In this document: piece by piece, positions 1 to 6,103 of the stretch
Position numbering within the stretch: position 1 is the first letter of the stretch
Layout of the letters: every line of letters begins with the position of its first letter
NCBI GenBank assembly: GCA_015522385.1
Contig: WAMJ01000235.1
Span: 1-6,104, forward strand
DNA: 6,104 bases
Direction of reading: 5' to 3'
Source of the DNA: Candidatus Heimdallarchaeota archaeon
Lineage (GTDB): Archaea; Asgardarchaeota; Heimdallarchaeia; Heimdallarchaeales; Kariarchaeaceae
The notes under the pieces: generated by a model
Seen by the model: only the letters and a program-made list of their open reading frames with translations
Database searches by the model: none
What the model was told of the DNA's origin: nothing
Translations under genes and position numbers: made by a program

Positions 1-1
1 A

Positions 2-1507
2 CATACCGAATACCAGAATACCAAGGCTCAAATTAAAGCAGGTAAGGATCTGGGGCTTGACCAGATTGAATGTAAAATTACTGAGACATCAAGAGGTACA
101 GCCATCGGATTTTATCCAAAGAATACTTGGACCAACTTCCTTGTCTTCTTCCCCTTTATTCTGGGAGTGATTATATCCCTTCTTAGCGGAGATGATCGAA
201 CAAAATTAATCTCCACCTTGAATGGATTCATAGATCTCAAGACCCTCTTCTTGGGTAAGTTTGAGCTCTCATTTTTGAGTGTTACTATCATGGTTTTGAT
301 ACCCTTGATATTCTCACTTATGTCCTACTCATTTCAGCAGATCAGGCTAAACTTCATTAAAGTCCGGTTCTCGTTTTTCACCAAGGATGCAAACTGGAAT
401 CCGTCTGATCTCACCCCTACAATGATTTCATTAAAGTCAGCGCAAACTGCATTTTTCCATGGTTGGCTTCTCGCAGTGGTGTATTTCTCGGTATTTGCCA
501 TGCCTGATTCAATCATAAACGACGTACTATCACTGTATGGAATTGATCAAGCCACTCTTTACAAAGGGGTAACAGAGCGTTTTCTAATTATCTCCGGGGC
601 ACTCATTGGACTTGTAAGTGCAGATAAAGCAAACAAGTTAAGAAAGATGTATAGCGCACAAGACAAAGCTCTCAGAATGGGATCAGGTCTTACTCTCCGT
701 AGGGTCGAGAGTATGCTCTACTCTTTGACTAGCGCGTTATTTGCAGGTATATTCTACCTCGGATTCCTCTCAGTCACCTACATCGACAACATACCCGTCT
801 ATGCGATGGTATTTCATATCCTAGGATATTTTGTTGCAGCGATTATAGGAGGATATATCAGAGAAGAAGGGGTGATCTCATTCGTTACTGCATACGGAGC
901 TATTATGCTTTTCTTCTCCCTCGGACTCGTGTTCAGAACGGGGAACGAACCTGCATTCGCATTCGTCGTTATAATTCAGCTTCTGATGATCCCACTTAGC
1001 TTTCTTCTCATAGCTAATAGGGGCATTGACCCCCTGCTGGCTTCAAACAAGATCAGAACCGTTGACCATATGTACCAGATACTACCTGTTAACATATTTG
1101 TCACTCTGTACCTTATGAAGATACGGAAGAGAAAAAGGAGGATTCAGTATGAGAAATCACTCGAAGAGGATACCGTCATAACCGATGACGATGGCCAGCT
1201 GATCATTGATAAGAGCGTCATCGCCAAGAAAGGAGGAGAGATAGCGATCATGGTGGCTAAGCATTACTTCGAGCTCCTGACATGGTACACATCGTCATTC
1301 GACGAGGAAAAACTCATCTTGATTCCTACCCCCAAGGAGTTAATGAGCTACTGGTCGGAGAGAACAAAGAGACAACCCAACCAAGATTCTTTCAATTTCC
1401 TCGCAGTTGCTGATAGATTGATCTGGGACACACTCTATATACCAGATCAGGAAGAGTTACGTCGAGCAGAAAAGGTTGGGAAGCAACTCGCACTGGAGCT
1501 GAGGTAG
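2..1507 (+). CDS. Polytopic membrane protein with DUF4129-like cytoplasmic tail (5' end outside window)
   Basis: This is a 5'-truncated gene. The frame is open from base 2, giving 501 visible residues, so the GTG at 167 is internal and not the start. The first ~42 residues are hydrophilic and probably extracytoplasmic. They run without a break into a hydrophobic helix (TNFLVFFPFILGVIISLLSG), which a start at 167 would cut in half. About eight or nine membrane helices follow, up to roughly base 1120, ended by a basic KIRKRKRR stretch. The ~130-residue tail is hydrophilic. It contains a pattern (HYFELLTWY, then PTPKELMSYW, then ADRLIWDTLY) that resembles DUF4129 tails of proteins next to MoxR/DUF58 genes. 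That family match is inferred from memory. One base separates this gene from the DUF58 gene, so the two are co-transcribed and probably work together, perhaps in envelope-protein assembly. The exact function is unknown. Confidence 0.8.
   Translation, partial: HTEYQNTKAQIKAGKDLGLDQIECKITETSRGTAIGFYPKNTWTNFLVFFPFILGVIISLLSGDDRTKLISTLNGFIDLKTLFLGKFELSFLSVTIMVLIPLIFSLMSYSFQQIRLNFIKVRFSFFTKDANWNPSDLTPTMISLKSAQTAFFHGWLLAVVYFSVFAMPDSIINDVLSLYGIDQATLYKGVTERFLIISGALIGLVSADKANKLRKMYSAQDKALRMGSGLTLRRVESMLYSLTSALFAGIFYLGFLSVTYIDNIPVYAMVFHILGYFVAAIIGGYIREEGVISFVTAYGAIMLFFSLGLVFRTGNEPAFAFVVIIQLLMIPLSFLLIANRGIDPLLASNKIRTVDHMYQILPVNIFVTLYLMKIRKRKRRIQYEKSLEEDTVITDDDGQLIIDKSVIAKKGGEIAIMVAKHYFELLTWYTSSFDEEKLILIPTPKELMSYWSERTKRQPNQDSFNFLAVADRLIWDTLYIPDQEELRRAEKVGKQLALELR
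1501..1505 (+). promoter_or_regulatory. Shine-Dalgarno-like site for the DUF58 gene, overlapping the upstream stop
   Basis: GAGGT lies 3 bases ahead of the GTG at 1509, and its last base is the first base of the TAG stop of the preceding gene. A GGAG at 1495-1498 is an alternative with a 10-base spacer. Either placement supports GTG 1509 as the start and suggests translational coupling. Confidence 0.45.
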
Positions 1508-1508
1508 A

Positions 1509-2414
1509 GTGACCTCCGAGGCAGAACTATTGGCAAAGCAGGTTAAAGGACTGTCTATCCTTGCAAGAGAGAAGGTTGCCAGTTTCTTGACTGGAAATAG
1601 AAGATCATTGTACCGCGGTCAAGGAACTGATTTTGCAGACCTGCGAGAGTACGTTGTCGGCGATGATGTGAAGTATGTAGACTGGAGGGCAACAGCCAAG
1701 AAAAATGGAAATCTCATAGTTAAAGAATACGACCTTGAACGTAACACTAATGTCGTTCTCCTCCTTGATGCTTCGGCTTCGATGTTGATCGGTAAGGAGA
1801 GAGCAAGGATACTCATGGCCATCGAGGCAGTTGCGAGCCTGGCACATGCGACAACTCAGAACAAGGACTTTATAGGATTTGGTGCTTTTTCCGATCAGGT
1901 CTCGATCTATATACCTCCGAAAGGCGGAGTCCATCATGAATTTTTCATCTACAGACAACTGCTGAATCTAATCCCCATGGGTTCTACGAATATAGGGGAA
2001 GCAATCAAGGAAGTGGCGACTTCGCTGAATCAGAGGAGCCTGATCCTTGTAATATCAGATCTTCACGACGACTTAGAGAATACATTACATGGTTTCAGGA
2101 TAGCGAGAGCTTTCAAGCACGAAGTTCAGCTTCTACAGATCTCGGATTATGGAGAATTTGTCCTACCTGACAAACTTGGTAAAATCAAATTCATAAATCC
2201 TGACACAGGAAAACCCGAGGTGATAGATTTCACAGATCCACTGTCAAAAGGTCTCTACAGCTACGAGCTAAACAAACAGTTAGAAAACATAAACAGTTTC
2301 AAGCGGAAGTTAAGAGGTCTTAAGGTCAGGGTCATAGAGAGCAGAACTGAGGATCTCATTGATCGCGTACTCAACGCGTACTACTCAACAAAATCAAGAT
2401 TGTACAACCTATAG
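1509..2414 (+). CDS. DUF58 family protein with von Willebrand factor A-type fold
   Basis: This 301-residue soluble protein carries the DUF58 signature at residues 36-78: YRGQGTDF, REYVVGDDVKYVDWRATAK, then VKEYDLE. A VWA-like domain follows with the metal-ion-dependent adhesion site in place: DASAS at 87-91, Thr160 in MGSTNIGEAI, and Asp184 in VISD. It has no membrane segment or signal peptide, so it is cytoplasmic. The length fits the short, soluble DUF58 form. DUF58 proteins are usually encoded with MoxR AAA+ ATPases and membrane VWA or transglutaminase-like proteins. They are thought to act as adaptors in assembly or maturation of other proteins, but their biochemical role is not settled. 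No MoxR gene lies in the window; one may precede the truncated gene on the left. Translation starts at GTG one base after the upstream stop, and the gene ends with TAG before a 115-bp gap. Confidence 0.92.
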   Translation: MTSEAELLAKQVKGLSILAREKVASFLTGNRRSLYRGQGTDFADLREYVVGDDVKYVDWRATAKKNGNLIVKEYDLERNTNVVLLLDASASMLIGKERARILMAIEAVASLAHATTQNKDFIGFGAFSDQVSIYIPPKGGVHHEFFIYRQLLNLIPMGSTNIGEAIKEVATSLNQRSLILVISDLHDDLENTLHGFRIARAFKHEVQLLQISDYGEFVLPDKLGKIKFINPDTGKPEVIDFTDPLSKGLYSYELNKQLENINSFKRKLRGLKVRVIESRTEDLIDRVLNAYYSTKSRLYNL

Positions 2415-2440
2415 AAATTCCTTACACATAGTCCAATAAT

Positions 2441-2450
2441 TGACAGGTCA
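2441..2450. repeat. Short palindrome TGAC-AG-GTCA
   Basis: The arms are perfect 4-bp inverted copies with a 2-bp spacer, about 50 bp upstream of the TATA box. They do not extend, because the flanking bases mismatch. It could be half of a regulator site, but a match this short is also expected by chance. Confidence 0.25.
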
Positions 2451-2462
2451 TAGTTAGATTGT

Positions 2463-2490
2463 TGCACTAGATAACAGGATAAATTGTGCA
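2463..2490. repeat. Inverted repeat TGCAC-N18-GTGCA upstream of the TATA box
   Basis: Two perfect 5-bp inverted arms (2463-2467 and 2486-2490) have centres 23 bp apart, about two helical turns. Only G-T wobble pairs extend them outward. The right arm ends 7 bp before the TATA-like box, a place where an archaeal regulator could block or recruit the basal factors. Operator function is inferred from position alone. Confidence 0.3.
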
Positions 2491-2497
2491 GTCATAG

Positions 2498-2507
2498 AAT
2501 TTTTAAA
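2498..2507 (+). promoter_or_regulatory. Archaeal TATA-like box (AATTTTTAAA) for a leaderless ZIP transcript
   Basis: The AT-only element is centred near 2503. Archaeal transcription usually starts about 25-27 bases after the TATA centre, which puts the start at about 2528-2530, right on the GTG start codon of the ZIP gene. The absence of any Shine-Dalgarno match in the preceding bases (gcaaaatta) agrees with a leaderless mRNA. Transcription start not observed; inferred from spacing. Confidence 0.55.
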
Positions 2508-2529
2508 GTGATCAACGGTAGCAAAATTA

Positions 2530-3393
2530 GTGAAATTAAGAGTATTAAGCCTCTATTTACTATCCTTAGCAATACTTGTGTTCCAATTTGTATCAGCACA
2601 CTCAGGGGGGGATGATTTCACAGCAAACGGAGATATTGGGGTTATGGGAGTTATCTTTATCGCTGTTGGATCAGGGTGGTTACCCCTGCTGTTTGGAATT
2701 ATGAGTTATTTTGGGATAAAGAACCTTCGAGACTGGAAGGGAGATGATCACAAGTTGACAGACGGGATCTCTCTGGGAGTAATAGTATTCCTGATATTTG
2801 ACTACCTATCTCTATCTGGATTTCTTGGTATTCAAGAGTTCTCCTCAACTAATACCCTATCACAGAACCTAGTTACCTTTCTGATGCTTTCAATCGTGAC
2901 CATCGTATACGCTGGCTTTGTCCTCTTTGATGATATGGAGAAGAACGATATGACCCTGTATATCCTGTGGGCAATTGGACTTGGTTTCCACAGCTTCTCT
3001 GAAGGAATAATCATGGGTTTCAATCTTCAACAGGGTCTTGCACCTGCACTCAGATTCTTCCCAATCACAAGTTTCCTCATCCACAAATTTATGGAGGGAT
3101 TCACCCTAGCTGCACTAGTTCTAAAGAGAAAAGAGGTCACACCGATGCAGGCTATTGGATTGAGCATCATAGCTGGGATTACAATTATTCCGGGAGTGTA
3201 TTTTGGATATGTAATCAGTGGTGCGGTAGGCAAGTTCATAGCCTACTTCTATGCTGCCTCATTCGCCTCGGTGATGTTTATTATTCCAAAATTCTTTCCG
3301 ATGGAGTCCCAGAAGAATATGCTGAAGTATTATCTGTCATTTGGACTGGGATTCGTGATACTCTATATTGGATCATTGATCCATGAGATATAG
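2530..3393 (+). CDS. ZIP family divalent metal transporter
   Basis: This 287-residue membrane protein carries the two ZIP metal-site motifs: HSFSEG at residues 154-159 in helix 4 and HKFMEG at 185-190 in helix 5. His154, Glu158, His185 and Glu189 can therefore form the transport site. A signal-like N-terminus (residues 1-23, ending VSA) is followed by eight predicted helices at roughly 38-62, 77-99, 111-134, 143-165, 173-198, 206-230, 233-255 and 265-284. The chain ends right after helix 8 with HEI. The loop between helices 3 and 4, long and His-rich in many ZIPs, is very short here (DDMEKND). ZIP proteins move Zn, Fe, Mn or related ions into the cytoplasm; the substrate cannot be read from the sequence. 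The gene starts with GTG and appears leaderless. It ends with TAG 11 bases before the CuA-like gene, making it the first gene of an operon. Residues 26-27 are encoded in a run of seven G (2605-2611). Confidence 0.88.
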   Translation: MKLRVLSLYLLSLAILVFQFVSAHSGGDDFTANGDIGVMGVIFIAVGSGWLPLLFGIMSYFGIKNLRDWKGDDHKLTDGISLGVIVFLIFDYLSLSGFLGIQEFSSTNTLSQNLVTFLMLSIVTIVYAGFVLFDDMEKNDMTLYILWAIGLGFHSFSEGIIMGFNLQQGLAPALRFFPITSFLIHKFMEGFTLAALVLKRKEVTPMQAIGLSIIAGITIIPGVYFGYVISGAVGKFIAYFYAASFASVMFIIPKFFPMESQKNMLKYYLSFGLGFVILYIGSLIHEI

Positions 3394-3399
3394 GAGAGG
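3393..3399 (+). promoter_or_regulatory. Strong Shine-Dalgarno site for the CuA-like gene
   Basis: GGAGAGG begins on the last base of the ZIP stop codon and ends 5 bases before ATG 3405. It fixes the start of the cupredoxin gene. It is the clearest ribosome binding site in the window and contrasts with the leaderless first gene of the same operon. Confidence 0.7.
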
Positions 3400-3404
3400 A
3401 AAAG

Positions 3405-3794
3405 ATGGATCAGAAGTACAGAAGATCATTTTTCTTCTTTGGAATATCCGCGGTAGTTATCTCGATCACACTGGCAGGAGTATTTCTTATACCTAGTGAG
3501 ACAAACTATGGGGATGCTCAGGATATCTACATGGAAGCAAAGCAGTTTGAGTACATCCCACGGACCCTCAACGTGACAGTTGGGGAGCACCTAGTCATCC
3601 ACATCAAATCTCTTGATGTCCCCCATGGGTTTGAGATTAAGGAATTCGGTGTCAGGAACCACGTGATTCCTGTTGGAGAATACACCACCATCGAATTCAC
3701 CGTTGACAAGACGGGGAACTTCACTTTCTACTGTACGGTCTTCTGTGGAGTAGGACATTCTGATCACTACGGATACATGGTTGTGAGTGCTTGA
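3405..3794 (+). CDS. Membrane-anchored CuA-type cupredoxin, cytochrome c oxidase subunit II-like
   Basis: The protein has 129 residues: a single N-terminal helix (about 9-30), then an extracytoplasmic cupredoxin domain. CuA ligands are visible: His74 (DVPHGFEI), Cys110, Cys114 and His118 in CTVFCGVGHSDHYGYM. Order and spacing match subunit II of the Thermus ba3 oxidase, which also has one helix (SPDVIHGFHV and CNQYCGLGHQNM, recalled from memory). The axial Met of that site (H-x-x-M) is replaced by His121; Met125 lies four residues further on. A binuclear copper centre that accepts or passes electrons outside the membrane is likely. No subunit I, haem-binding gene or quinol oxidase gene is in the window, so membership of a terminal oxidase is not supported. 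It lies 11 bp after the ZIP gene and overlaps the propeller gene by 4 bp. Alternatives are a copper carrier or a dedicated electron donor to a neighbouring surface protein. Confidence 0.85.
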   Translation: MDQKYRRSFFFFGISAVVISITLAGVFLIPSETNYGDAQDIYMEAKQFEYIPRTLNVTVGEHLVIHIKSLDVPHGFEIKEFGVRNHVIPVGEYTTIEFTVDKTGNFTFYCTVFCGVGHSDHYGYMVVSA

Positions 3795-5254
3795 AGGGAA
3801 TAACAGTACTTTTTCTAATTGTCCTCATCTCGTTTCCATATCCTGGGAGGTCCATAGAGATCTTCCCAAGTTCAAAGCTTGTGGAAGAGGCGGAAAATAC
3901 CTTTAGAACGGATTACTCGATAGTAGAAAATGGATCGTCTGCAAAGGTTTTTGATGTACTCTATGATGAGGAGCATGACGCACTCTGGTACACAATTCTT
4001 GCTTCACCATATTTGTATTCCATGAAGATGGAAACTGGAAATGTGACCCGCTACTATACAGGAGATGACGGAATCACACCTAACCAGATAATATTGGATG
4101 ACCATCATAATATCTGGTTTACAGATTATGACTTCGAGATTGTAAAGGATGAACTCGATTCTATAGGTATGTTCAATACAACCGAACTAACCTTTGAGGT
4201 CCATTCAATACCCACACTTAACTCAGCACCCATAGATATCGAATATGCATTCGGTAGTATTTGGGTCTCCGAGTGGTTAGGGGACAAGATCATAAAACTC
4301 GACATGGAGACGGGACTCTTGGAGGAGAAGAAGCTCGAGTGCGGTTCGGTAAGTTGTGCACCTCTCGGAATTGCACATGATCAAGACAAGCTATATCTCC
4401 TCGAAACTGGGAGAGCAAGTATTCTAACATTTGATCCCAGCACATTCAATGAACTTGATCCGATCCAAATTCCTGATGAAATGCCGGGACCTGTAGACAT
4501 CACTGTAAACGGAGATCTTCTTTGGTTGGGGATTCATGGTGGAGATCAAATTGCGTGGTATAATAAGAGCTCGAAAACGTTTGACTCGAAGTTCACTGTA
4601 ACACCTGACTCTGGATATCCAATTTCAGGGATAAATGAGATAAAGATTGTCGACAGTGGATCTATTTGGTTCAGTGAGCATTTTGTAAATTGGATGGGAC
4701 AGATGGACCCAGCCTCCTTCACGATAAATGAATACCCCACAACTCGTACAAATCCCTCGAATACCCAATGGATGACTACAGATGGGGAACGAGTGTGGTT
4801 TGCCGAGGTTGACAATGGAATAATAAGTGAGTTCACCGACTCCAATGTACCAAAATTGGAGATAGTACCACAGGAATACAAAATTGATAATGGGGGTATT
4901 TCGGAGCTTACTTTCCGGGTAAAGTTAAAATCAGGTACTTTGAAAAATATGACCTTTGACTCATTCGCCCAGACAATTTTCACCTATGGTATTGGTACAG
5001 GTGAGAGTTTCAGCGCTGATTTATCAACTATTGGAGAGACTGAGATGAGAGTAGGAATTAGTGTGGCTGATACTGTCAGACCAGGAACGTATGATGTTCT
5101 CATTGGGATCAGAAACAACGAGATCATCGCTTCTCTTAATGTTGAGATCTTTGTGAATCCAAGTTACACTGCCCTGTACTACTTAGGTGGAGTTATGGCT
5201 GTTCTGTTAATCGTCATTGCAATATACTCAATGAAATCAAAGACAAGAACCTAG
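3791..5254 (+). CDS. Cell-surface streptogramin lyase-like (Vgb-type) seven-bladed beta-propeller protein
   Basis: This 487-residue protein has a signal peptide (about 1-21) and seven blade repeats marked by a (L/I/V)(W/Y)-x-x-(E/D) pattern. They fall at about residues 65 (ALWYT), 108 (NIWFTD), 157 (SIWVSE), 201 (LYLLE), 244 (LLWLG), 292 (SIWFSE) and 335 (RVWFAE). An Ig-like domain follows (about 355-455), then a C-terminal helix (about 460-480) with the basic tail MKSKTRT, so it is anchored with the bulk outside. There are five N-x-S/T sequons (Asn47, 84, 129, 258, 386). The only two cysteines, 184 and 189, could form a disulfide. The fold resembles Vgb streptogramin lyases, but membrane anchoring, the extra domain and the context argue against antibiotic inactivation; a binding or scaffold role is more likely. 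His249 and Glu296-His297 sit at equivalent blade positions and could be functional, which is unverified. TTG start overlaps the preceding stop as TTGA, suggesting coupled translation. No strong ribosome binding site is seen. Confidence 0.82.
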   Translation: MKGITVLFLIVLISFPYPGRSIEIFPSSKLVEEAENTFRTDYSIVENGSSAKVFDVLYDEEHDALWYTILASPYLYSMKMETGNVTRYYTGDDGITPNQIILDDHHNIWFTDYDFEIVKDELDSIGMFNTTELTFEVHSIPTLNSAPIDIEYAFGSIWVSEWLGDKIIKLDMETGLLEEKKLECGSVSCAPLGIAHDQDKLYLLETGRASILTFDPSTFNELDPIQIPDEMPGPVDITVNGDLLWLGIHGGDQIAWYNKSSKTFDSKFTVTPDSGYPISGINEIKIVDSGSIWFSEHFVNWMGQMDPASFTINEYPTTRTNPSNTQWMTTDGERVWFAEVDNGIISEFTDSNVPKLEIVPQEYKIDNGGISELTFRVKLKSGTLKNMTFDSFAQTIFTYGIGTGESFSADLSTIGETEMRVGISVADTVRPGTYDVLIGIRNNEIIASLNVEIFVNPSYTALYYLGGVMAVLLIVIAIYSMKSKTRT

Positions 5255-6054
5255 AATTGCATGTCCTCGGGAGGATTTAGACCATATTTTTTTCGGATAT
5301 GATCTGGAAGGATCAAAGACCAATAAAAGAAAACAGCAGAAAAAGCAAGGAACATCCCGGGAATAAAGTTATAGGAAATAGCATAAATGGGATTGGTTAG
5401 GATTTGTTCTGGTGAGAACACGGAGATAATGAGGATTACAAATAGAGATGCGACATGACTGACGATAAACCACCAAGCCTTAAGTGTAAGATCCAATCTG
5501 CTCTTCATCATCATTGAGGTATTGTCATTTTTCTCACGATGAAGAAGAATTAGAACTGGGATCATCACCATAATGGTGGTTAGTACACCAGTGAACAGTA
5601 TCAGGTTTGAGAGTCGTAATATATTGACAACTGCTGTTAGAAGCATGATAATAGACACGCCATATATCATCTTAGTGATGCGATCAATCCTCCATTCCCG
5701 GATCTTGGGCACTCTGATTAGAGTAGAAACCTGCTTGGTGGAAGTGATGAAGATTAAGAACCAAGGAATATACTCCCAAGCTGCAAGCAGGTTCTTTTTT
5801 CCATAACTAATGTACAGGATGAATGTGTCTATTCCAGTAATGAGAAATCGTAATGCTATGGCAAAGTTCATCCCAATGACAGAGTTGGTAATGTGGTTGA
5901 TAGTCTTATTCTCAGATTTAATTCCCTGCAGACGAAGCATTAGGTACATCGGGATAAATGCAAGTCCGAAGTTGATAATTGTCGCATAGAACAATCCACT
6001 CCTATTGAAGAATATCTCACTGTCTTCAAGAAGGAAATTCGTCCAGTCAATCAT
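5251..6054 (-). CDS. Seven-helix membrane protein of unknown function
   Basis: I do not recognise a named family. The 267 residues form seven predicted helices at about 21-41, 57-80, 90-108, 128-147, 150-172, 192-212 and 225-249. The first ~20 residues are probably outside, and a short basic tail is inside (LPDHIRKKYGL at 250-260). Short loops and a basic segment directly after helix 7 recall the 7TM sensor modules that precede histidine kinases. Here no kinase, cyclase or other output domain follows; the protein simply ends (PPEDMQF). It may therefore be a stand-alone sensor, a subunit, or an unrelated integral protein. The ATG start is secure: an in-frame TAA lies seven codons upstream with no start codon between, and a GGTGG site precedes it. 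It converges on the propeller gene, with the two TAG stops overlapping in CTAG, so it is a separate transcription unit. Any link to the metal operon is unproven. Confidence 0.7.
   Translation of the reverse strand: MIDWTNFLLEDSEIFFNRSGLFYATIINFGLAFIPMYLMLRLQGIKSENKTINHITNSVIGMNFAIALRFLITGIDTFILYISYGKKNLLAAWEYIPWFLIFITSTKQVSTLIRVPKIREWRIDRITKMIYGVSIIMLLTAVVNILRLSNLILFTGVLTTIMVMIPVLILLHREKNDNTSMMMKSRLDLTLKAWWFIVSHVASLFVILIISVFSPEQILTNPIYAISYNFIPGMFLAFSAVFFYWSLILPDHIRKKYGLNPPEDMQF
5287..5293 (+). terminator. Candidate oligo-T terminator of the ZIP-cupredoxin-propeller operon
   Basis: A run of seven T on the + strand starts 33 bases after the propeller stop codon. Archaeal intrinsic termination relies on oligo-T tracts without requiring a hairpin. 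The run lies inside the opposing 7TM gene, where it reads as the two AAA lysine codons of RKKYG, so coding need alone could also explain it. Confidence 0.35.
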
Positions 6055-6060
6055 GTTAAA

Positions 6061-6065
6061 CCACC
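6061..6065 (-). promoter_or_regulatory. Shine-Dalgarno-like site for the 7TM gene
   Basis: On the minus strand GGTGG sits 6 bases before the ATG at 6054. It matches part of the archaeal AGGAGGTGA consensus and supports that start. It is weaker than the GGAGAGG of the CuA-like gene. Confidence 0.4.
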
Positions 6066-6096
6066 ATTGGGATTATCAACGTCTGAAAATGTACAC

Positions 6097-6103
6097 TCTT
6101 AAA
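6097..6103 (-). promoter_or_regulatory. Possible TATA-like element of the 7TM gene
   Basis: On the minus strand TTTAAGA lies about 45 bases before the ATG. A transcript starting ~25 bases downstream would have a leader of about 20 bases, enough to include the GGTGG site. The element touches the window edge and is a weak match, so this is tentative. Confidence 0.25.

Larger units (their letters stand above)
2415..2529 (+). promoter_or_regulatory. Intergenic promoter region of the ZIP-cupredoxin-propeller operon
   Basis: This is the only sizeable non-coding gap in the window, AT-rich and without a coding frame of its own. It contains two short inverted repeats and a TATA-like box placed for a leaderless start of the ZIP gene. 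I see no oligo-T terminator for the DUF58 gene in it apart from the T5 inside the TATA element, so some read-through from the left operon is possible. Confidence 0.6.

Noticed and set aside
167..1507. Complete gene beginning at GTG 167
   Set aside because: The same frame stays open to base 2 and encodes plausible protein, and GTG 167 falls inside a membrane helix.
1605..1958. 117-codon open frame on the minus strand
   Set aside because: It is antisense to the DUF58 signature and VWA domain, which are clearly coding on the plus strand.
2509..2514. TGATCA palindrome after the TATA box
   Set aside because: A perfect 6-bp palindrome is common by chance and its arms do not extend.
4546..4983. 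145-codon open frame on the minus strand
   Set aside because: It lies wholly inside the well-supported propeller gene and its translation shows no recognisable domain or consistent topology.
3405..5254. Part of a haem-copper terminal oxidase complex
   Set aside because: Only a subunit II-like copper domain is present; no subunit I, haem or assembly gene is visible.
3791..5254. Streptogramin resistance gene (vgb)
   Set aside because: Only the propeller fold is shared; the protein is anchored, larger and in a metal-related operon, and catalytic residues could not be confirmed.
5573..5806. 77-codon open frame on the plus strand
   Set aside because: It is antisense to membrane helices of the 7TM gene, with no ribosome binding site or recognisable product.
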